Positions 58,702-64,000 of a stretch of 64,000 bases of DNA are shown piece after piece. Origin of the DNA: Heliopora coerulea (Eukaryota; Cnidaria; Anthozoa; Scleralcyonacea; Helioporidae); the NCBI GenBank assembly GCA_030142905.1, contig JASJOG010000157.1, positions 62,001 through 126,000 of the forward strand. The letters are read 5' to 3'. A program made the position numbers and the translations under genes. The notes beneath the pieces were generated by a model. That model saw nothing but the letters and a program-made list of their open reading frames with translations, was not told where the DNA came from and ran no database searches. Within the stretch, counting starts at the first letter, position 1; each line of letters opens with the position of its first letter.

Positions 58702-61700
58702 CAATTGAACATATATGTATATATATACATATGCAGATTGAACATACATATGCAGATTGAACATATATATATATATATCTTCAATCTGCAGACATACGTT
58801 TCGCTGTACTACAGCTCATCAGTGCAGCTCGGAACGAACTTGGATTGATAAGGGACCAGAGTGTTCAAACCGCTACTTGAGCGGTGGGCATTGCTTAACG
58901 CAATCGGTTATCCTTATACTGTTGTGTTTGTACAGGGTAACGTTAGCAAATAAACACCACTGCTAAAAAGGACTTTTTTAGTTAGCAACAAGAAGCAAGC
59001 AAGCAAACAAAAGCTGTCCCCAGCAAAACGGAACCATGCCGTCTGCTGAAGTTATAGTACCGAAAGTAAACACTGCAACTTCCTCCTCCCTATTTTTCAT
59101 TACATTTTATTTTTTCTAATTTACACTGAACATCAACCTTAAACGTAATATAAGCTGACCGCTATGAAATGTTCTTACTTGAAGCTTATTTACTTTTACT
59201 ATTATACAAGGTTATAACGTATAATCGTCTATTGATTGTCAATCAAGCAATTTGGTTTTTGTCTTGCTCTACGCGGATAGTGCGGTTCTGCAGGCGTATT
59301 TTCCAAGGGGCTGTTTAAGACTTCTACCATCACTGTACTACCGGTGGACTGGTTGAGCATAGGAGTTGGTTTTAAACTCTTTTCTACAAACTCACACGGA
59401 TTGGTGGTACAAATTGTTATGACAGGATCCGTGTTCTTGGTGAATGTCTGTTCAGCAGCTTGAATGTTACAGTCAGGGTCACCTGAGCGCATTTAGTCTA
59501 CGTGTCGCTTTCACTGCATATTTTCCTTATGAACCGTATACGTGACGGATCTCAAATTTAATCCACGATGGTTTCTGCGGTCTATTTCGATAATCTCTAA
59601 CTGTTGCCAGATTGCCGACCTGGAATGTTCGCGGTTTCTTCTCCTTCGATGCCAATCTTTTCATGATGGACTGTTCCAAAGCTGGTCTGATCGCATCCAG
59701 TTTAGTTCTCACTCTTCTTCCAAGGAAAAGTTCACTAGGGGTAATTCTTGTCGCAATGTGGGGTATGGTGCGGTAAGATAGTAAAAATGAAGCAAGTTTC
59801 TCGTTCAAGGTGCCGCGTTCAGATCCCATAGCCTTCATGGCTTGTTTGAAAGTGCGTACCGCTCGTTCCGTCTCTCCGTAGGAGACCGGATGGTACGGTA
59901 CGGATTTAATATGAGTTATTCCATTTCTCTTCAGGAATTTCTGAAAATTTTCTGATGCGAATTGTGGACCATTATCGAAAATTACTTCATTGGGAAGACC
60001 ATAAGATGAAAATAAATAGCGTAGAACGTTGATGATACTCTCAGCAGACATCGATGCCATCCTTAAAACTTCCAGCCATTTTGAATGGGCGTCTACTACG
60101 ATTAAAAACATTTCCTTCATGAACGGTCCAGCGAAGTCTATATGCACTCTCTGTCATGGTAATTGTGGCCAGATCCAAGGGTTTGTTTGAGCTTTGGGTG
60201 CGTTGGGTAACTGTTCCCTACGGGCTTCACATGTTAACACTTTACTCTCAATGTCTGTGTCTAAGTTTGGCCACCAAACGTGTATCGTCCATTTACTGTA
60301 AATTTATCATCTTTAGGCAACTTAGAACACTTCTTAGGCCACATGGCAATAATGAATTCTTTTGAATACTCGAATATTTAACATTGGTCGAGTAATATTT
60401 TGTCTGAGCACTTTTTAAATAGTTGTGAGTATGTTTAAAGCCGAAACAAACAAAAATCGAAGATTAAAGTCGTGTAAAGGACTGGAACTGACGTACAAAA
60501 TTTCCCTCCATGGGCGGCCATCTTGGCTTCACTTTTTGCCCGGACAAATGACTGGGAGTTAGCTTTCCAGGTGTGGAAATCTAATTCACTTCCTTAACCA
60601 GGATCAATTGAGCCAGTTAATATTTTTCTTTTTTATTTTACTCTGCAGTGTTTTATTTCTTCAAAAATTAATGTTAAACTGTTTATGTAAAAAAGAAATG
60701 TTAAAATTAGAATGATTAAGCGGGTAGTTGTCAGGTTAGGGTATATGAGAGGTGGAAAACCCGCCACTGGGACGATTAGGTTAGGGTTTTGGTTTTTGTA
60801 AGGTGACCCAAGGTAATCTGTTTTTGAATTTAAAGTCAAAGAAAGAAAACAGGTGAAAGATTTTGAGTGTGTTTCTGGTTGATGCAACTTATAGATTTAG
60901 GGTAAGGAGGGTACATTGGGGATGGCAAGAACATAATGTTGGCATCGCCCGTTCCAGTAGGCAACAACCACCGACAAAGCGGAAAATTGCATCGGCTACG
61001 GAGTTATGTGCAAGCACCTCCTAAGGGTTTTGTTAAGCAACAAAGTGCAGTTTCCGTTTTCTGTTTTACAATGATCGTAATGAGTCGTTGAAGCAACAAT
61101 TGGCAATGGGGCTACATGGGAAAATCCAAGCAACTCTCAAGGGTTTCATTTTATTTCATTTAACCCTTCAAGGGTTAAATTCGATTTCTTTTGTTCATTG
61201 TTTTTTCATTGTTTTCGCTTTATTCTTGCATCTGTTCCTTTGATCTTGATGTCCTGCATACATGACGCTGACCCTTAAAGGGTTAGGTTGTGTGAATGTG
61301 AAAGACGATGTATCGATTGATAAGTAGATATGCCCTAATCTTTTATCCTCACTTTGAAGGTAGTTCAACATTTTCAGCTGAAGAGTTACAAATTTGGTTG
61401 AACAATTCATTTCGTCAAGTAAACTAGTTAATTTTGTAAAATAAACTATTTGTCAGGAAATTTCCAGGGAGGGACACGATCTGCTGTGACATCGTTGTGA
61501 TACATGATGACGTATATCAATGTCTCTTACCTGAATTAAAAGTATGACATAATCCCAAATGTTCAATTGTAGAAATAAAATCCTTCGAACTACAGTTCTT
61601 TCCTCTCCACTTGCAGTCCAGCAGCATCCCTTCTTCGTCCATTTTATGCCCAAACTTGAGAAAGAAGTCTGAAAAATCTCTGTCGTCCACAATTCTACCT

Positions 61701-62080
61701 GACAAATTCTTTTCCTTAACTTCTTGTTGAAGCAAACCAATTTGACTTTTCCGAAAACGGTTAAAGTTACAAATCGTAATGGCTGGGAAAAGCATTTCGT
61801 CCGGATATACAATTTTGTTCTTTGTGGAGATTGGATAACTTCGATATCGAGAGTAAAGTTTCCATGAGGAGAACAAGAAATAAGTGAAGGAAGTGAGAAG
61901 AAACAACAGCCAAATGGTGCGTCTCAACTTACTCCCAACATGGAACACATAATGAACACCATGAAATGTTGTTCGACTCGTGTATTCCTGGATGATTGAC
62001 AGAATGTTCGACTTTTTCACTTGGTTTTTCTTCGGAGTATCTTCATTTGAATGAACGATGTTACCTGCTGGACGGTTCAT
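48538..62080 (-). CDS. DEG/ENaC/ASIC-family cation channel, seven exons, complete
   Basis: Seven minus-strand exons (61531-62080, 57695-57912, 55414-55555, 54712-54771, 53841-54030, 51299-51390, 48538-48656) sum to 1371 bases, 456 residues plus stop, with all phases and GT..AG sites consistent. Order: short cytosolic N-terminus with HG motif (40-41), TM1 about 56-74, FPAITICNFNRFR (98-110), cysteine-rich extracellular domain, pre-TM2, and LFLGGSVLT (426-434) where G-x-S is the selectivity filter, then TM2 and a short tail. These proteins form trimeric sodium-permeable channels; cnidarian members include peptide-gated HyNaCs and acid-sensing types. Ligand cannot be told from sequence. At 456 residues it is a little short for the family. 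Introns hold many repeats. Confidence 0.92.
50495..50644 (+). CDS. ATG-initiated first-exon-like frame in repeat cassette, copy 2
   Basis: MASASHFCEVSEDEI, CLLES, IPEKTKN and AFLLKQLDYS, 49 codons to TGA. It is the same frame as 17460-17347 with few changes. The sequence upstream of the ATG differs from that locus. It lies in the last intron of the channel gene, on the opposite strand. Confidence 0.4.
   Translation: MASASHFCEVSEDEIDCLLESVIPEKTKNVLCKAFLLKQLDYSLLISMR
50621..50710. repeat. Hairpin of the exon cassette, copy 2
   Basis: GAGGTGATAGTTGACGAG and CTCGTCAACTATCACCTC are perfect inverted arms, with outer ATTAGATTATTCGCTCT and AGAGCGAATAATGTAAT. The loop is only GGCGAAGCG. Confidence 0.9.
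50895..51135. repeat. ATC/ATT trinucleotide-like tract
   Basis: Runs of ATCATC, ATTATC and ATCAATATC over 240 bp within the channel gene's last intron. Ser/Ile/Asp-rich frames on both strands are by-products. Confidence 0.9.
51299..51390 (-). CDS. DEG/ENaC channel, exon 6 (pre-TM2)
   Basis: Encodes ANVLQLSIFYNEMSYE, the beta strand that leads into TM2 in this family, then VPAYPFDSFI. Phase 2 to 1. Confidence 0.9.
51400..53840. other. Intron 5 of the channel gene
   Basis: Contains an AT-only-like block at 52680-52805 (TTAATTAATT types) and a GC-rich patch with ACCGGGACACCGGGACA at 53040-53070. No gene is seen. Confidence 0.5.
53841..54030 (-). CDS. DEG/ENaC channel, exon 5
   Basis: Acceptor caatttacag. 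It encodes KFLEKVVKNCSCIEPCSRTS then FETDISYA: the C-x-C-x-x-x-C cluster followed by the Y-x-x-x-x-S-like segment. Phase 1 to 2. Confidence 0.9.
54712..54771 (-). CDS. DEG/ENaC channel, exon 4 (60 bp microexon-sized)
   Basis: Encodes NDVRICSWTEYEECYVPNE, with two cysteines of the conserved set. Acceptor tttattttag, donor GAAG|gtaagg; phase 1 to 1. Confidence 0.88.
54966..55068. mobile_element. Compact MITE of the TCGTCTGGCG family
   Basis: TTTTGGGTCCATACTCGACATTGG, TAACGTCAGACGGTTTTACTC and GACAGGAAAGGGTTA match the right part of 30946-31399. Here the core unit is single. Confidence 0.65.
55414..55555 (-). CDS. DEG/ENaC channel, exon 3
   Basis: Begins VISLPGLFEKSCKEVG and contains YSLAGCLDECKRGF and CGCQSFPRIG: the thumb-domain pattern Y-S-x-x-x-C-x-x-x-C..C-G-C of the family. 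Phase 0 to 1. Confidence 0.9.
55560..57080. other. Intron 2 of the channel gene, no further gene seen
   Basis: Frames of ~90 codons on both strands at 55803-56085 overlap each other and lack splice support. Confidence 0.45.
57082..57191. repeat. Fold-back repeat with 41-bp arms
   Basis: The left arm 57082-57122 (AAGGTAAAAAGTTAAAAAG then TTGATAACTGCCGTAACTGATC) and right arm 57151-57191 are inverted copies. The loop holds tandem GAGATCAGTT units. Confidence 0.85.
57695..57912 (-). CDS. DEG/ENaC channel, exon 2
   Basis: Acceptor acaaatttag, in phase 1. Residues 184-256: begins LPNFTEES, contains LNVQVYEYNL and VMPGAKAFVSVTKKR, the finger/palm region where family members read HDP..P-x-x-x-G-x-x-x. 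Donor CGG|gtaggt, phase 0. Confidence 0.88.
57938..57963. repeat. TA microsatellite
   Basis: (TA)n just upstream of the acceptor of channel exon 2. Confidence 0.85.
58017..58123. repeat. Nested hairpin, GGGGCCTGCCCC type
   Basis: The inner arms GGGGCCTGCCCCTTTATCAA and TTGATAAAGGGGCAGGCCCC are perfect. The outer arms ATCCAATATAAGTTCTA and TAGAACTTATACTGGAT are nearly so. CCCCGAAAC at the right resembles the end block of Penelope termini. Confidence 0.8.
58146..58640 (+). repeat. Dispersed repeat B, copy 2
   Basis: Homologous to 37545-38062. The right end is a hairpin (GTACGGGAAAGTATTTGCCC with GGGCAAATACTTTCCTGTAC). Confidence 0.8.
58625..58785. repeat. TA-rich inverted repeats with TGCAGATTGAACATA units
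   Basis: (TA)n blocks alternate with TGCAGATTGAACATA in direct copies (58652, 58731, 58751), and the inverted form TTCAATCTGCA at 58780-58790 abuts the hammerhead. Confidence 0.8.
58786..58827 (-). ncRNA. Hammerhead ribozyme candidate (type I)
   Basis: Read on the minus strand: CUGCA, CUGAUGA, GCUG-UAGUA-CAGC, GAAA, C-GUAU-G, UC, UGCAG. Stem I is CUGCA/UGCAG (5 bp), the core CUGAUGA..GAAA is intact, stem II is four pairs closed by G-C next to the core, and stem III is A-U and C-G closed by a four-base loop. The cleavage base is the C before UGCAG (complement of 58791). Minimal stem III is typical of hammerheads in Penelope-like elements and retrozymes. It lies antisense to nothing coding, inside intron 1 of the channel gene and in its transcribed orientation. 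Confidence 0.75.
59229..59492 (-). pseudogene. Ty3/Gypsy polyprotein C-terminal tail
   Basis: Follows the integrase with a frame change. It encodes a Pro/Thr-rich hydrophilic segment ending PHYPRRARQKPNCLIDNQ; the YPRR-R..P-x-x-x-L form is common at the C-terminus of Gypsy polyproteins. Confidence 0.65.
59527..60300 (-). pseudogene. Ty3/Gypsy integrase
   Basis: Catalytic triad visible: Asp in VHIDFAGPF, Asp in IFDNGPQFAS (residue 58 of the frame from 60147) and Glu in GETERAV (residue 94), so the last two have the D-35-E spacing. FLLSYRTIPH and TPSELFLGRRVRT follow as in Gypsy integrases. Upstream of 60150 the zinc-finger side (CEARREQLP) continues, but a TGA replaces the Trp codon just before VHIDF. 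No long terminal repeats, reverse transcriptase or gag are seen. The fragment sits in intron 1 of the channel gene, in the same orientation. Confidence 0.88.
60301..61530. other. Rest of channel intron 1, no feature seen
   Basis: Contains phrases GGTTAGGGT and ACCCTTCAAGGGTTAAAT, none forming a gene. Confidence 0.45.
61531..62080 (-). CDS. DEG/ENaC channel, exon 1 (N-terminus, TM1)
   Basis: Starts ATG at 62080 (MNRPAGNIVH). The frame is open upstream to 62149 but without another ATG. It contains TTFHGVHYVF with the gating HG motif, the TM1 run IWLLFLLTSFTYFLF and the post-TM1 FPAITICN motif. It ends TCA G|gtaaga in phase 1. Confidence 0.9.
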
Positions 62081-62149
62081 GCCAAACGACGTATCGTATT
62101 TTCTTACCTGTTGATGGATATGAAGTTCGCAGACGACAATTAGAAACAA

Positions 62150-64000
62150 GACCCTGCAGTTTAATTACTTTTAGTGTTCTTGATACTCATGTTATGAGCA
62201 TTGGCAAAGCTAAACATAGCAACCGCTCAGGTTATGCAAATTTAACATCACCTAAGCATAGCAACTAGCTATGCTCTACAAACTTAAAATAATCCATAAC
62301 ATTCAGGTATCTAGCCATATGCATCCACAACGCAATGGTTATTATATAGAATAGCAACAATTTGTGGTCAAGCTAGTTGTTATGCAAACCATGACTGGAA
62401 GTTGTGACAGAAATAACTGTTGACGGACAAATATCGTAAATAATTTTATATTTGCTTAAAAAGCTCGTTAAGAATTTATGAGGAAAATACAATAAAAAAT
62501 CATAACCGCGTCGTGTCTTTGTATGCGATCAAAACATGCTTACTTTTCTCCTCTATTTTTCCCAGTTTAAAAAACATTAATTTTCAAACGTTCTTTGCCA
62601 ATTAGTGTATCGTGGAGTTTGCTTTTTAAGCAGTTCAAAAAACTCGCAGTACGTGCTCGTTTTTTAAACATTACATAGCATTACGTGTTGCTACGCTTAG
62701 CTTCGCCGCAGGAACTTGTGACTCCCCCAGCACGTTATTTAGTAAGGCGAATGCCTGAAAATTAATACGTAAAAGAAATTCATAAACTAAGAACAGCAGT
62801 AATCCGGAATATACGCTTCACATCAAATAGAGAGATCAGAAGCCCCAAAGAGAAGCGTTAAGAAGTAGAAGAGGTCAATTTTCCTTGAATTATCGTATTA
62901 CAGAAATATTTAAAAAATATACGCGACTGTTGCTAAAGTTAGCAATATAAGGAGAAAGTTATAATCATCCTTCGGCTTTAAGGTTCCAGCCCCTAAAATT
63001 TAGCTTTTATACTGCGTCAACAACATGCTGGATAAAATTAAAGCATTTCTAAATTTCTCTCCTGTTTTAATGATGCGTTAAGCGTACGAAAAGTTCATTA
63101 TGGGCTATAACATATTAGCGCAGTAAACTCTAAAAAAATGAACAAAGGTTCAAAGATGAGAAGTCTAAATAAAGGAATGGTTAACTACGTGATAATCAAG
63201 GTCGCTGTATGTGGTTTCATTATTCAACTTTGTTTCACTAATGCCGTAGATGATTATATAGATTGCACAATATTTAAACATTAGGTTATTAGACCCCTGA
63301 AAAACCTGTTTAAAGCCTGTTTTTGTTTTTGTGTATTTTTATTTAGTTAATCCTCAAGGTTCACTGTGTTAACCTTTCAAAGCATTGTTTGGAAAAAGAT
63401 AAGGCAGAAAAAAGAGATGATATTTCATAAAATTGCATAGTAAATAATTTATTAAACAGTTTGGTGTTCATTATGAGACTATATTAATTTCACTCTTCTA
63501 TATTATTAACGGCCTGCAGGATCGCCAAAATGCATAATGATTCGAGCTAAATATTGAGCCGTTGCGTAAGCTAAACGCTAGATAAGGGGCATGAATATCC
63601 TGCATTTGCATAAGAAATAAATCATGTGGAGTCTTTGCTTTTGATTTTATTTTCACTGCAAATCAGGGAGCTTTGAGACACATTGAATGAGAGATGAACG
63701 TTCGCCAAGCTCTATCCTCATAAAAATAGGTACGCTTTGGCGTACATGTATCGACTGCTTAGTACGAAGGGCCGACTGAAGTCCGGAGTAATGAAGGAAA
63801 TTTAAAGCCTAGAGTCCATTTAATCGGTACAATTGCTCAAAAATCAGTTCAACGATTGTGGCGATTGTATGGAAACTACTCTTGTCGCGATTTGTCATAC
63901 ATGTATAAACCCTTTGCTCTCACTTGAATCCATCGACCTACAACACGACAGAGGTTTCGAAAACTTTTTAACGTTGTTCCAGTGACTTGCAACACACTTC
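62150..64000. other. Upstream of the channel gene, no gene recognised
   Basis: Apart from repeat A copy 3, AT-rich sequence with no splice-supported frame. Any promoter or 5' UTR exon of the channel gene would lie here. I could not assign one. Confidence 0.4.
62460..62680. repeat. Dispersed repeat A, copy 3
   Basis: GTTAAGAATTTATGAGGAAAA and CAGTACGTGCTCG.TTTT match 17461-17745. The central palindrome is reduced. Confidence 0.7.

Overview
The window reads as nuclear DNA of an animal. It is AT-rich, with short exons split by long introns bounded by GT..AG sites, and it is full of decayed transposable elements. The mix points to a cnidarian, most likely an anthozoan such as a stony coral: a DEG/ENaC/ASIC channel gene with many introns, a glutamate-receptor-like exon pair, Penelope-like elements, a Maverick/Polinton-like remnant, a Ty3/Gypsy integrase, CR1/L2-type LINEs, many hairpin repeats and a short internal TTAGGG telomere tract. 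The species call is inference.

Layout. 1-3.3 kb (+): two exons of a membrane protein resembling an ionotropic glutamate receptor, with an inverted pair of tRNA-derived SINEs in the intron. 5.2-8.35 kb (+): a broken Penelope-like retroelement, probably split by a ~1 kb insertion. 8.8-14.8 kb: hairpin repeats and MITEs, plus a 5'-truncated CR1/L2 LINE lying between two arrays of one GTAGAT-type hexanucleotide satellite. 16.2-17.8 kb: a deleted Tc1/mariner copy and a hairpin cassette carrying an ATG-initiated exon. 17.8-23.4 kb: a degenerate Maverick/Polinton-like element with integrase C-terminus, chromodomain, an unknown structural-type gene, major-capsid-like gene, packaging ATPase and small genes, broken by frameshifts, nonsense codons and one 73-bp LINE-tail insertion.

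27.7-30.7 kb (+): a four-exon gene for a 147-residue secreted precursor with signal peptide, very acidic pro-region and strongly basic C-terminal part with two cysteines. A degraded tandem paralogue lies at 36.1-39.5 kb, and further phase-compatible exons run to 41.7 kb. This precursor pair is the best candidate for an undescribed system in the window (a possible host-defence or neuroactive peptide family). 30-36 kb also holds a GGAAG minisatellite, a 25-bp ten-copy repeat inside a MITE, a triplicated ~0.45 kb segment, and a 381-bp palindromic element inside a SINE. 43-47.4 kb: a Penelope fragment, a ~120-bp satellite and an inverted-repeat element.

48.5-62.1 kb (-): a complete seven-exon DEG/ENaC/ASIC-family channel gene, 456 codons plus stop, with every intron phase consistent. 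Its introns hold the second hairpin exon cassette, several MITEs, the Ty3/Gypsy integrase and, at 58.79 kb, a 42-nt sequence fitting the hammerhead ribozyme consensus at every core position. 62.2-64 kb has no gene that I can see.

The channel gene and, less surely, the small secreted-protein gene look intact. The receptor-like exons are partial. All mobile-element genes appear dead. Exon limits come from reading splice sites and phases by eye.
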